The notes: generated from the letters alone by a model not told the origin. Counted from the stretch's first letter, positions 30,285 through 40,568 are shown. The stretch is 64,000 bases of DNA from Carya illinoinensis (GCF_018687715.1 NC_056762.1:19461364-19525363); one strand, 5' to 3'. Numbers and translations are program-made.

Positions 30285-30473
30285 CCCTTTTTATTTTTAC
30301 CGCATCTCCGGTCGGATGGACCGGAACGACAACCGGGCAATGGATTCTTAGGAAAATCGCACCGACCCCATCGCGTAGCAATGGGTATCGATCAGATCGC
30401 CGGTTGGCATGGGATAGGCATGGTGCGGCTAGGTCGTAATAGGATTATATTAGTTTTTCGCTGGTAGCATGAT

Positions 30474-30592
30474 GGGTGCGATCATACCAGCACTAATGCA
30501 CCGGATCCCATCAGAACTCCGCAGTTAAGCGTGCTTGGGCGAGAGTAGTACTAGGATGGGTGACCTCCTGGGAAGTCCTCGTGTTGCACCCC
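30474..30592 (+). rRNA. 5S rRNA: 5S rRNA gene, unit 101 (class S)
   Basis: 297-bp unit, consensus gene. Confidence 0.97.
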
Positions 30593-30770
30593 CCCTTTTT
30601 ATTTTTACCGCATCTCCGGTCGGATGGACCGGAACGACAACCGGGCAATGGATTCTTAGGAAAATCGCACCGACCCCATCGCTATCAATCAGATCGCCAG
30701 TTGGCATGGGATAGGCAGGGTGCGGCTAGGTCGTAATAGGATTATATTAGTTTTTCGCTGGTAGCATGAT

Positions 30771-30889
30771 GGGTGCGATCATACCAGCACTAATGCACCG
30801 GATCCCATCAGAACTCCGCAGTTAAGCGTGCTTGGGCGAGAGTAGTACTAGGATGGGTGACCTCCTGGGAAGTCCTCGTGTTGCACCCC
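30771..30889 (+). rRNA. 5S rRNA: 5S rRNA gene, unit 102 (class B-D)
   Basis: 308-bp unit, consensus gene. Confidence 0.97.
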
Positions 30890-31078
30890 CCCTTTTAATT
30901 TTTACCGCATCTCTGGTCGGATGGACCGGAACGAGAACCAGGGAATGGATTTTTAGGAAAATCGCACCGACCCCATCGCGTAGCGATGGGTATCGGTCAG
31001 ATCGCCGGTTGGCATGAGATAGGCAGGGTGCGGCTAGGTCGTAATAGGATTATATTAGTTTTTCGCTGGTAGCATGAT

Positions 31079-31197
31079 GGGTGCGATCATACCAGCACTA
31101 ATGCACCGGATCCCATCAGAACTCCGCAGTTAAGCGTGCTTGGGCGAGAGTAGTACTAGGATGGGTGACCTCCTGGGAAGTCCTCGTGTTGCACCCC
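31079..31197 (+). rRNA. 5S rRNA: 5S rRNA gene, unit 103 (class A)
   Basis: 308-bp unit, consensus gene. Confidence 0.97.
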
Positions 31198-31386
31198 CCC
31201 TTTTTATTTTTACCGCATCTCCGGTCGGATGGACCGGAACGACAACCGGGCAATGGATTCTTAGGAAAATCGCACCGACCCCATCGCGTAGCAATGGGTA
31301 TCGATCAGATCGCCGGTTGGCATGGGATAGGCATGGTGCGGCTAGGTCGTAATAGGATTATATTAGTTTTTCGCTGGTAGCATGAT

Positions 31387-31505
31387 GGGTGCGATCATAC
31401 CAGCACTAATGCACCGGATCCCATCAGAACTCCGCAGTTAAGCGTGCTTGGGCGAGAGTAGTACTAGGATGGGTGACCTCCTGGGAAGTCCTCGTGTTGC
31501 ACCCC
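31387..31505 (+). rRNA. 5S rRNA: 5S rRNA gene, unit 104 (class A)
   Basis: 308-bp unit, consensus gene. Confidence 0.97.
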
Positions 31506-31694
31506 CCCTTTTTATTTTTACCGCATCTCCGGTCGGATGGACCGGAACGACAACCGGGCAATGGATTCTTAGGAAAATCGCACCGACCCCATCGCGTAGC
31601 AATGGGTATCGATCAGATCGCCGGTTGGCATGGGATAGGCATGGTGCGGCTAGGTCGTAATAGGATTATATTAGTTTTTCGCTGGTAGCATGTT

Positions 31695-31813
31695 GGGTGC
31701 GATTATACCAGCACTAATGCACCGGATCCCATCAGAACTCCGCAGTTAAGCGTGCTTGGGCGAGAGTAGTACTAGGATGGGTGACCTCCTGGGAAGTCCT
31801 CGTGTTGCACCCC
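31695..31813 (+). rRNA. 5S rRNA: 5S rRNA gene, unit 105 (class S)
   Basis: 297-bp unit. C10T with T at -2. Confidence 0.95.
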
Positions 31814-31991
31814 CCCTTTTTATTTTTACCGCATCTCCGGTCGGATGGACCGGAACGACAACCGGGCAATGGATTCTTAGGAAAATCGCACCGACCCCAT
31901 CGCTATCAATCAGATCGCCAGTTGGCATGGGATAGGCAGGGTGCGGCTAGGTCGTAATAGGATTATATTAGTTTTTCGCTGGTAGCATGAT

Positions 31992-32110
31992 GGGTGCGAT
32001 CATACCAGCACTAATGCACCGGATCCCATCAGAACTCCGCAGTTAAGCGTGCTTGGGCGAGAGTAGTACTAGGATGGGTGACCTCCTGGGAAGTCCTCGT
32101 GTTGCACCCC
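31992..32110 (+). rRNA. 5S rRNA: 5S rRNA gene, unit 106 (class A)
   Basis: 308-bp unit, consensus gene. T5-A-T6 terminator. Confidence 0.97.
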
Positions 32111-32299
32111 CCCTTTTTATTTTTTCCGCATCTCCGGTCGGATGGACCGGAACGACAACCGGGCAATGGATTCTTAGGAAAATCGCACCGACCCCATCGC
32201 GTAGCAATGGGTATCGATCAGATCGCCGGTTGGCATGGGATAGGCATGGTGCGGCTAGGTCGTAATAGGATTATATTAGTTTTTCGCTGGTAGCATGAT

Positions 32300-32418
32300 G
32301 GGTGCGATCATACCAGCACTAATGCACCGGATCCCATCAGAACTCCGCAGTTAAGCGTGCTTGGGCGAGAGTAGTACTAGGATGGGTGACCTCCTGGGAA
32401 GTCCTCGTGTTGCACCCC
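32300..32418 (+). rRNA. 5S rRNA: 5S rRNA gene, unit 107 (class B-N)
   Basis: 308-bp unit, consensus gene. Confidence 0.97.
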
Positions 32419-32607
32419 CCCTTTTAATTTTTACCGCATCTCTGGTCGGATGGACCGGAACGAGAACCAGGGAATGGATTTTTAGGAAAATCGCACCGAC
32501 CCCATCGCGTAGCAATGGGTATCGGTCAGATCGCCGGTTGGCATGAGATAGGCAGGGTGCGGCTAGGTCGTAATAGGATTATATTAGTTTTTCGCTGGTA
32601 GCATGAT

Positions 32608-32726
32608 GGGTGCGATCATACCAGCACTAATGCACCGGATCCCATCAGAACTCCGCAGTTAAGCGTGCTTGGGCGAGAGTAGTACTAGGATGGGTGACCT
32701 CCTGGGAAGTCCTCGTGTTGCACCCC
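32608..32726 (+). rRNA. 5S rRNA: 5S rRNA gene, unit 108 (class A)
   Basis: 308-bp unit, consensus gene. Counterpart 173 has C61T, this one does not. Confidence 0.97.
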
Positions 32727-32915
32727 CCCTTTTTATTTTTACCGCATCTCCGGTCGGATGGACCGGAACGACAACCGGGCAATGGATTCTTAGGAAAATC
32801 GCACCGACCCCATCGCGTAGCAATGGGTATCGATCAGATCGCCGGTTGGCATGGGATAGGCATGGTGCGGCTAGGTCGTAATAGGATTATATTAGTTTTT
32901 CGCTGGTAGCATGAT

Positions 32916-33034
32916 GGGTGCGATCATACCAGCACTAATGCACCGGATCCCATCAGAACTCCGCAGTTAATCGTGCTTGGGCGAGAGTAGTACTAGGATG
33001 GGTGACCTCCTGGGAAGTCCTCGTGTTGCACCCC
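32916..33034 (+). rRNA. 5S rRNA: 5S rRNA gene, unit 109 (class A)
   Basis: 308-bp unit. G56T in the A-box. Private spacer change TTACTGCATC. Confidence 0.94.
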
Positions 33035-33223
33035 CCCTTTTTATTTTTACTGCATCTCCGGTCGGATGGACCGGAACGACAACCGGGCAATGGATTCTTA
33101 GGAAAATCGCACCGACCCCATCGCGTAGCAATGGGTATCGATCAGATCGCCGGTTGGCATGGGATAGGCATGGTGCGGCTAGGTCGTAATAGGATTATAT
33201 TAGTTTTTCGCTGGTAGCATGAT

Positions 33224-33342
33224 GGGTGCGATCATACCAGCACTAATGCACCGGATCCCATCAGAACTCCGCAGTTAAGCGTGCTTGGGCGAGAGTAGTA
33301 CTAGGATGGGTGACCTCCTGGGAAGTCCTCGTGTTGCACCCC
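33224..33342 (+). rRNA. 5S rRNA: 5S rRNA gene, unit 110 (class A)
   Basis: 308-bp unit, consensus gene. Confidence 0.97.
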
Positions 33343-33531
33343 CCCTTTTTATTTTTACCGCATCTCCGGTCGGATGGACCGGAACGACAACCGGGCAATG
33401 GATTCTTAGGAAAATCGCACCGACCCCATCGCGTAGCAATGGGTATCGATCAGATCGCCGGTTGGCATGGGATAGGCATGGTGCGGCTAGGTCGTAATAG
33501 GATTATATTAGTTTTTCGCTGGTAGCATGAT

Positions 33532-33650
33532 GGGTGCGATCATACCAGCACTAATGCACCGGATCCCATCAGAACTCCGCAGTTAATCGTGCTTGGGCGA
33601 GAGTAGTACTAGGATGGGTGACCTCCTGGGAAGTCCTCGTGTTGCACCCC
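33532..33650 (+). rRNA. 5S rRNA: 5S rRNA gene, unit 111 (class A)
   Basis: 308-bp unit. G56T; with unit 109 gives a G56T/consensus alternation. Confidence 0.94.
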
Positions 33651-33839
33651 CCCTTTTTATTTTTACCGCATCTCCGGTCGGATGGACCGGAACGACAACC
33701 GGGCAATGGATTCTTAGGAAAATCGCACCGACCCCATCGCGTAGCAATGGGTATCGATCAGATCGCCGGTTGGCATGGGATAGGCATGGTGCGGCTAGGT
33801 CGTAATAGGATTATATTAGTTTTTCGCTGGTAGCATGAT

Positions 33840-33957
33840 GGGTGCGATCATACCAGCACTAATGCACCGGATCCCATCAGAACTCCGCAGTTAAGCGTGC
33901 TTGGGCGAGAGTAGTACTAGGATGGGTGACCTCCTGGAAGTCCTCGTGTTGCACCCC
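33840..33957 (+). rRNA. 5S rRNA: 5S rRNA gene, unit 112 (class A), 1-bp deletion
   Basis: 118 nt: one G lost from GGG at 97-99. The terminator gains a T, so the unit is still 308 bp. Both are homopolymer changes absent from counterpart 177. Confidence 0.85.
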
Positions 33958-34147
33958 CCCTTTTTATTTTTTACCGCATCTCCGGTCGGATGGACCGGAA
34001 CGACAACCGGGCAATGGATTCTTAGGAAAATCGCACCGACCCCATCGCGTAGCAATGGGTATCGATCAGATCGCCGGTTGGCATGGGATAGGCATGGTGC
34101 GGCTAGGTCGTAATAGGATTATATTAGTTTTTCGCTGGTAGCATGAT

Positions 34148-34266
34148 GGGTGCGATCATACCAACACTAATGCACCGGATCCCATCAGAACTCCGCAGTT
34201 AAGCGTGCTTGGGCGAGAGTAGTACTAGGATGGGTGACCTCCTGGGAAGTCCTCGTGTTGCACCCC
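34148..34266 (+). rRNA. 5S rRNA: 5S rRNA gene, unit 113 (class S)
   Basis: 296-bp unit: the C-tract has 6 C instead of 7. G17A gives an A-C mismatch opposite C61 in helix II. Spacer GGTTGTAAT (CG to TG). Confidence 0.92.
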
Positions 34267-34443
34267 CCTTTTTATTTTTACCGCATCTCCGGTCGGATGG
34301 ACCGGAACGACAACCGGGCAATGGATTCTTAGGAAAATCGCACCGACCCCATCGCTATCAATCAGATCGCCAGTTGGCATGGGATAGGCAGGGTGCGGCT
34401 AGGTTGTAATAGGATTATATTAGTTTTTCGCTGGTAGCATGAT

Positions 34444-34562
34444 GGGTGCGATCATACCAGCACTAATGCACCGGATCCCATCAGAACTCCGCAGTTAAGC
34501 GTGCTTGGGCGAGAGTAGTACTAGGATGGGTGACCTCCTGGGAAGTCCTCGTGTTGCACCCC
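34444..34562 (+). rRNA. 5S rRNA: 5S rRNA gene, unit 114 (class B-N)
   Basis: 308-bp unit, consensus gene. Spacer GAGATTGGCAGG, a mark of this five-unit block. Confidence 0.97.
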
Positions 34563-34751
34563 CCCTTTTAATTTTTACCGCATCTCTGGTCGGATGGACC
34601 GGAACGAGAACCAGGGAATGGATTTTTAGGAAAATCGCACCGACCCCATCGCGTAGCAATGGGTATCGGTCAGATCGCCGGTTGGCATGAGATTGGCAGG
34701 GTGCGGCTAGGTCGTAATAGGATTATATTAGTTTTTCGCTGGTAGCATGAT

Positions 34752-34870
34752 GGGTGCGATCATACCAGCACTAATGCACCGGATTCCATCAGAACTCCGC
34801 AGTTAAGCGTGCTTGGGCGAGAGTAGTACTAGGATGGGTGACCTCCTGGGAAGTCCTCGTGTTGCACCCC
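34752..34870 (+). rRNA. 5S rRNA: 5S rRNA gene, unit 115 (class A)
   Basis: 308-bp unit. C34T destroys the GGATCC site present in other units. Spacer has GGCAGGGTGC instead of GGCATGGTGC. Confidence 0.95.
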
Positions 34871-35059
34871 CCCTTTTTATTTTTACCGCATCTCCGGTCG
34901 GATGGACCGGAACGACAACCGGGCAATGGATTCTTAGGAAAATCGCACCGACCCCATCGCGTAGCAATGGGTATCGATCAGATCGCCGGTTGGCATGGGA
35001 TAGGCAGGGTGCGGCTAGGTCGTAATAGGATTATATTAGTTTTTCGCTGGTAGCATGAT

Positions 35060-35178
35060 GGGTGCGATCATACCAGCACTAATGCACCGGATCCCATCAG
35101 AACTCCGCAGTTAAGCGTGCTTGGGCGAGAGTAGTACTAGGATGGGTGACCTCCTGGGAAGTCCTCGTGTTGCACCCT
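35060..35178 (+). rRNA. 5S rRNA: 5S rRNA gene, unit 116 (class A)
   Basis: 307-bp unit. C-tract reads CCCTCC; the clean copies (149, 181, 186) read CCCCTCC, so one C is missing and the last gene base is T. Confidence 0.9.
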
Positions 35179-35366
35179 CCTTTTTATTTTTACCGCATCT
35201 CCGGTCGGATGGACCGGAACGACAACCGGGCAATGGATTCTTAGGAAAATCGCACCGACCCCATCGCGTAGCAATGGGTATCGATCAGATCGCCGGTTGG
35301 CATGGGATAGGCATGGTGCGGCTAGGTCGTAATAGGATTATATTAGTTTTTCGCTGGTAGCATGAT

Positions 35367-35484
35367 GGGTGCGATCATACCAGCACTAATGCACCGGATC
35401 CCATCAGAACTCCGCAGTTAAGCGTGCTTGGGCGAGAGTAGTACTAGGATGGGTGACCTCTGGGAAGTCCTCGTGTTGCACCCC
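35367..35484 (+). rRNA. 5S rRNA: 5S rRNA gene, unit 117 (class A), 1-bp deletion
   Basis: 306-bp unit. 118-nt gene reading GACCTCTGGG, one C short in the C-box; the C-tract is also one C short. Clean copies 150, 182 and 187 have neither. Confidence 0.85.
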
Positions 35485-35672
35485 CCTTTTTATTTTTACC
35501 GCATCTCCGGTCGGATGGACCGGAACGACAACCGGGCAATGGATTCTTAGGAAAATCGCACCGACCCCATCGCGTAGCAATGGGTATCGATCAGATCGCC
35601 GGTTGGCATGGGATAGGCATGGTGCGGCTAGGTCGTAATAGGATTATATTAGTTTTTCGCTGGTAGCATGAT

Positions 35673-35791
35673 GGGTGCGATCATACCAGCACTAATGCAC
35701 CGGATCCCATCAGAACTCCGCAGTTAAGCGTGCTTGGGCGAGAGTAGTACTAGGATGGGTGACCTCCTGGGAAGTCCTCGTGTTGCACCCC
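35673..35791 (+). rRNA. 5S rRNA: 5S rRNA gene, unit 118 (class S)
   Basis: 297-bp unit, consensus gene. Spacer GGTCATAAT. Confidence 0.97.
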
Positions 35792-35969
35792 CCCTTTTTA
35801 TTTTTACCGCATCTCCGGTCGGATGGACCGGAACGACAACCGGGCAATGGATTCTTAGGAAAATCGCACCGACCCCATCGCTATCAATCAGATCGCCAGT
35901 TGGCATGGGATAGGCAGGGTGCGGCTAGGTCATAATAGGATTATATTAGTTTTTCGCTGGTAGCATGAT

Positions 35970-36088
35970 GGGTGCGATCATACCAGCACTAATGCACCGG
36001 ATCCCATCAGAACTCCGCAGTTAAGCGTGCTTGGGCGAGAGTAGTACTAGGATGGGTGACCTCCTGGGAAGTCCTCGTGTTGCACCCC
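35970..36088 (+). rRNA. 5S rRNA: 5S rRNA gene, unit 119 (class B-N)
   Basis: 309-bp unit, consensus gene. Terminator second T-run has 6 T. Confidence 0.95.
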
Positions 36089-36278
36089 CCCTTTTAATTT
36101 TTTACCGCATCTCTGGTCGGATGGACCGGAACGAGAACCAGGGAATGGATTTTTAGGAAAATCGCACCGACCCCATCGCGTAGCAATGGGTATCGGTCAG
36201 ATCGCCGGTTGGCATGAGATAGGCAGGGTGCGGCTAGGTCGTAATAGGATTATATTAGTTTTTCGCTGGTAGCATGAT

Positions 36279-36397
36279 GGGTGCGATCATACCAGCACTA
36301 ATGCACCGGATCCCATCAGAACTCCGCAGTTAAGCGTGCTTGGGCGAGAGTAGTACTAGGATGGGTGACCTCCTGGGAAGTCCTCGTGTTGCACCCC
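36279..36397 (+). rRNA. 5S rRNA: 5S rRNA gene, unit 120 (class B-N)
   Basis: 308-bp unit, consensus gene. Confidence 0.97.
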
Positions 36398-36586
36398 CCC
36401 TTTTAATTTTTACCGCATCTCTGGTCGGATGGACCGGAACGAGAACCAGGGAATGGATTTTTAGGAAAATCGCACCGACCCCATCGCGTAGCAATGGGTA
36501 TCGGTCAGATCGCCGGTTGGCATGAGATAGGCAGGGTGCGGCTAGGTCGTAATAGGATTATATTAGTTTTTCGCTGGTAGCATGAT

Positions 36587-36705
36587 GGGTGCGATCATAC
36601 CAGCACTAATGCACCGGATCCCATCAGAACTCCGCAGTTAAGCGTGCTTGGGCGAGAGTAGTACTAGGATGGGTGACCTCCTGGGAAGTCCTCGTGTTGC
36701 ACCCC
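36587..36705 (+). rRNA. 5S rRNA: 5S rRNA gene, unit 121 (class B-D)
   Basis: 308-bp unit, consensus gene. Private spacer change GAACCCGGG. Confidence 0.97.
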
Positions 36706-36894
36706 CCCTTTTAATTTTTACCGCATCTCTGGTCGGATGGACCGGAACGAGAACCCGGGAATGGATTTTTAGGAAAATCGCACCGACCCCATCGCGTAGC
36801 GATGGGTATCGGTCAGATCGCCGGTTGGCATGAGATAGGCAGGGTGCGGCTAGGTCGTAATAGGATTATATTAGTTTTTCGCTGGTAGCATGAT

Positions 36895-37012
36895 GGGTGC
36901 GATCATACCAGCACTAATGCACCGGATCCCATCAGAACTCCGCAGTTAAGCGTGCTTGGGCGAGAGTAGTACTAGGATGGGTGACCTCCTGGAAGTCCTC
37001 GTGTTGCACCCC
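36895..37012 (+). rRNA. 5S rRNA: 5S rRNA gene, unit 122 (class A), 1-bp deletion
   Basis: 307-bp unit. 118-nt gene, one G lost from GGG at 97-99, as in unit 112. Confidence 0.85.
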
Positions 37013-37201
37013 CCCTTTTTATTTTTACCGCATCTCCGGTCGGATGGACCGGAACGACAACCGGGCAATGGATTCTTAGGAAAATCGCACCGACCCCATC
37101 GCGTAGCAATGGGTATCGATCAGATCGCCGGTTGGCATGGGATAGGCATGGTGCGGCTAGGTCGTAATAGGATTATATTAGTTTTTCGCTGGTAGCATGA
37201 T

Positions 37202-37320
37202 GGGTGCGATCATACCAGCACTAATGCACCGGATCCCATCAGAACTCCGCAGTTAAGCGTGCTTGGGCGAGAGTAGTACTAGGATGGGTGACCTCCTGGG
37301 AAGTCCTCGTGTTGCACCCC
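37202..37320 (+). rRNA. 5S rRNA: 5S rRNA gene, unit 123 (class S)
   Basis: 297-bp unit, consensus gene. Confidence 0.97.
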
Positions 37321-37498
37321 CCCTTTTTATTTTTACCGCATCTCCGGTCGGATGGACCGGAACGACAACCGGGCAATGGATTCTTAGGAAAATCGCACCG
37401 ACCCCATCGCTATCAATCAGATCGCCAGTTGGCATGGGATAGGCAGGGTGCGGCTAGGTCGTAATAGGATTATATTAGTTTTTCGCTGGTAGCATGAT

Positions 37499-37617
37499 GG
37501 ATGCGATCATACCAGCACTAATGCACCGGATCCCATCAGAACTCCGCAGTTAAGCGTGCTTGGGCGAGAGTAGTACTAGGATGGGTGACCTCCTGGGAAG
37601 TCCTCGTGTTGCACCCC
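37499..37617 (+). rRNA. 5S rRNA: 5S rRNA gene, unit 124 (class B-D)
   Basis: 307-bp unit. G3A. Hairpin arm GCGATGG has lost one G. G at -16 of the next gene. Confidence 0.94.
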
Positions 37618-37805
37618 CCCTTTTAATTTTTACCGCATCTCTGGTCGGATGGACCGGAACGAGAACCAGGGAATGGATTTTTAGGAAAATCGCACCGACC
37701 CCATCGCGTAGCGATGGTATCGGTCAGATCGCCGGTTGGCATGAGATAGGCAGGGTGCGGCTAGGTCGTAATAGGATTATATTAGTTTTGCGCTGGTAGC
37801 ATGAT

Positions 37806-37924
37806 GGGTGCGATCATACCAGCACTAATGCACCGGATCCCATCAGAACTCCGCAGTTAAGCGTGCTTGGGCGAGAGTAGTACTAGGATGGGTGACCTCC
37901 TGGGAAGTCCTCGTGTTGCACCCC
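37806..37924 (+). rRNA. 5S rRNA: 5S rRNA gene, unit 125 (class A)
   Basis: 308-bp unit, consensus gene. Confidence 0.97.
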
Positions 37925-38113
37925 CCCTTTTTATTTTTACCGCATCTCCGGTCGGATGGACCGGAACGACAACCGGGCAATGGATTCTTAGGAAAATCGC
38001 ACCGACCCCATCGCGTAGCAATGGGTATCGATCAGATCGCCGGTTGGCATGGGATAGGCATGGTGCGGCTAGGTCGTAATAGGATTATATTAGTTTTTCG
38101 CTGGTAGCATGAT

Positions 38114-38232
38114 GGGTGCGATCATACCAGCACTAATGCACCGGATCCCATCAGAACTCCGCAGTTAAGCGTGCTTGGGCGAGAGTAGTACTAGGATGGG
38201 TGACCTCCTGGGAAGTCCTCGTGTTGCACCCC
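38114..38232 (+). rRNA. 5S rRNA: 5S rRNA gene, unit 126 (class A)
   Basis: 308-bp unit, consensus gene. Confidence 0.97.
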
Positions 38233-38421
38233 CCCTTTTTATTTTTACCGCATCTCCGGTCGGATGGACCGGAACGACAACCGGGCAATGGATTCTTAGG
38301 AAAATCGCACCGACCCCATCGCGTAGCAATGGGTATCGATCAGATCGCCGGTTGGCATGGGATAGGCATGGTGCGGCTAGGTCGTAATAGGATTATATTA
38401 GTTTTTCGCTGGTAGCATGAT

Positions 38422-38540
38422 GGGTGCGATCATACCAGCACTAATGCACCGGATCCCATCAGAACTCCGCAGTTAAGCGTGCTTGGGCGAGAGTAGTACT
38501 AGGATGGGTGACCTCCTGGGAAGTCCTCGTGTTGCACCCC
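38422..38540 (+). rRNA. 5S rRNA: 5S rRNA gene, unit 127 (class A)
   Basis: 308-bp unit, consensus gene. Confidence 0.97.
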
Positions 38541-38729
38541 CCCTTTTTATTTTTACCGCATCTCCGGTCGGATGGACCGGAACGACAACCGGGCAATGGA
38601 TTCTTAGGAAAATCGCACCGACCCCATCGCGTAGCAATGGGTATCGATCAGATCGCCGGTTGGCATGGGATAGGCATGGTGCGGCTAGGTCGTAATAGGA
38701 TTATATTAGTTTTTCGCTGGTAGCATGTT

Positions 38730-38848
38730 GGGTGCGATTATACCAGCACTAATGCACCGGATCCCATCAGAACTCCGCAGTTAAGCGTGCTTGGGCGAGA
38801 GTAGTACTAGGATGGGTGACCTCCTGGGAAGTCCTCGTGTTGCACCCC
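38730..38848 (+). rRNA. 5S rRNA: 5S rRNA gene, unit 128 (class S)
   Basis: 297-bp unit. C10T with T at -2. Confidence 0.95.
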
Positions 38849-39026
38849 CCCTTTTTATTTTTACCGCATCTCCGGTCGGATGGACCGGAACGACAACCGG
38901 GCAATGGATTCTTAGGAAAATCGCACCGACCCCATCGCTATCAATCAGATCGCCAGTTGGCATGGGATAGGCAGGGTGCGGCTAGGTCGTAATAGGATTA
39001 TATTAGTTTTTCGCTGGTAGCATGAT

Positions 39027-39145
39027 GGGTGCGATCATACCAGCACTAATGCACCGGATCCCATCAGAACTCCGCAGTTAAGCGTGCTTGGGCGAGAGTA
39101 GTACTAGGATGGGTGACCTCCTGGGAAGTCCTCGTGTTGCACCCC
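39027..39145 (+). rRNA. 5S rRNA: 5S rRNA gene, unit 129 (class A)
   Basis: 308-bp unit, consensus gene. T5-A-T6 terminator. Private spacer change GGTCAGATGG (CG to CA). Confidence 0.97.
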
Positions 39146-39334
39146 CCCTTTTTATTTTTTCCGCATCTCCGGTCAGATGGACCGGAACGACAACCGGGCA
39201 ATGGATTCTTAGGAAAATCGCACCGACCCCATCGCGTAGCAATGGGTATCGATCAGATCGCCGGTTGGCATGGGATAGGCATGGTGCGGCTAGGTCGTAA
39301 TAGGATTATATTAGTTTTTCGCTGGTAGCATGAT

Positions 39335-39453
39335 GGGTGCGATCATACCAGCACTAATGCACCGGATCCCATCAGAACTCCGCAGTTAAGCGTGCTTGGG
39401 CGAGAGTAGTACTAGGATGGGTGACCTCCTGGGAAGTCCTCGTGTTGCACCCC
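39335..39453 (+). rRNA. 5S rRNA: 5S rRNA gene, unit 130 (class B-D)
   Basis: 308-bp unit, consensus gene. Begins a B-D, A, A trimer repeated at 40261. Confidence 0.97.
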
Positions 39454-39642
39454 CCCTTTTAATTTTTACCGCATCTCTGGTCGGATGGACCGGAACGAGA
39501 ACCAGGGAATGGATTTTTAGGAAAATCGCACCGACCCCATCGCGTAGCGATGGGTATCGGTCAGATCGCCGGTTGGCATGAGATAGGCAGGGTGCGGCTA
39601 GGTCGTAATAGGATTATATTAGTTTTTCGCTGGTAGCATGAT

Positions 39643-39761
39643 GGGTGCGATCATACCAGCACTAATGCACCGGATCCCATCAGAACTCCGCAGTTAAGCG
39701 TGCTTGGGCGAGAGTAGTACTAGGATGGGTGACCTCCTGGGAAGTCCTCGTGTTGCACCCC
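39643..39761 (+). rRNA. 5S rRNA: 5S rRNA gene, unit 131 (class A)
   Basis: 308-bp unit, consensus gene. Confidence 0.97.
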
Positions 39762-39950
39762 CCCTTTTTATTTTTACCGCATCTCCGGTCGGATGGACCG
39801 GAACGACAACCGGGCAATGGATTCTTAGGAAAATCGCACCGACCCCATCGCGTAGCAATGGGTATCGATCAGATCGCCGGTTGGCATGGGATAGGCATGG
39901 TGCGGCTAGGTCGTAATAGGATTATATTAGTTTTTCGCTGGTAGCATGAT

Positions 39951-40070
39951 GGGTGCGATCATACCAGCACTAATGCACCGGATCCCATCAGAACTCCGCA
40001 GTTAAGCGTGCTTGGGCGAGAGTAGTACTAGGATGGGTGACCTCCTGGGAAGTCCCTCGTGTTGCACCCC
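39951..40070 (+). rRNA. 5S rRNA: 5S rRNA gene, unit 132 (class A), 1-bp insertion
   Basis: 310-bp unit. 120-nt gene with an extra C (AGTCCCTCG) and an 8-C tract. Counterpart 145 has neither. Confidence 0.85.
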
Positions 40071-40260
40071 CCCCTTTTTATTTTTACCGCATCTCCGGTC
40101 GGATGGACCGGAACGACAACCGGGCAATGGATTCTTAGGAAAATCGCACCGACCCCATCGCGTAGCAATGGGTATCGATCAGATCGCCGGTTGGCATGGG
40201 ATAGGCATGGTGCGGCTAGGTCGTAATAGGATTATATTAGTTTTTCGCTGGTAGCATGAT

Positions 40261-40379
40261 GGGTGCGATCATACCAGCACTAATGCACCGGATCCCATCA
40301 GAACTCCGCAGTTAAGCGTGCTTGGGCGAGAGTAGTACTAGGATGGGTGACCTCCTGGGAAGTCCTCGTGTTGCACCCC
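40261..40379 (+). rRNA. 5S rRNA: 5S rRNA gene, unit 133 (class B-D)
   Basis: 308-bp unit, consensus gene. Confidence 0.97.
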
Positions 40380-40568
40380 CCCTTTTAATTTTTACCGCAT
40401 CTCTGGTCGGATGGACCGGAACGAGAACCAGGGAATGGATTTTTAGGAAAATCGCACCGACCCCATCGCGTAGCGATGGGTATCGGTCAGATCGCCGGTT
40501 GGCATGAGATAGGCAGGGTGCGGCTAGGTCGTAATAGGATTATATTAGTTTTTCGCTGGTAGCATGAT

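Larger units (their letters stand above)
26503..32915 (+). repeat. Higher-order repeat: 3355-bp eleven-unit block, two copies
   Basis: Copy 1 is 26503-29857 (units 88-98). Copy 2 starts at 29858 and matches for ten units (to 32915). Shared marks: A43G in the second gene, C10T in the seventh, T5-A-T6 terminator in the eighth. Copy 2 continues with class A units where copy 1 has class S unit 98. Confidence 0.9.
30771..34147 (+). repeat. Eleven-unit block recurring 19,875 bp downstream
   Basis: Units 102-112 (3377 bp) match units 167-177 at 50646-54022 in order and private marks (C10T, T5-A-T6, alternating G56T). The match continues through the five-unit block beginning at 34148 and 54023. Confidence 0.88.
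34148..35672 (+). repeat. Higher-order repeat: five-unit block, indel-bearing copy (1525 bp)
   Basis: Order S(G17A), B-N, A(C34T), A, A. Clean 1529-bp copies are at 44244-45772, 54023-55551 and 55552-57080. This copy is 4 bp shorter through separate single-base losses. Confidence 0.88.
37202..39642 (+). repeat. Higher-order repeat: eight-unit block, copy 1 (2441 bp)
   Basis: Order S, B-D(G3A), A, A, A, S(C10T), A(T5-A-T6), B-D. Further copies at 41186-43627 and 47599-50040 (2442 bp each). This one lacks a single G in the spacer of unit 124. Confidence 0.9.

Noticed and set aside
33840..33957. Calling unit 112 and other indel-bearing genes pseudogenes
   Set aside because: The indels are in homopolymers and clustered in one 7-kb stretch, and exact block copies are intact, so sequence error is at least as likely.
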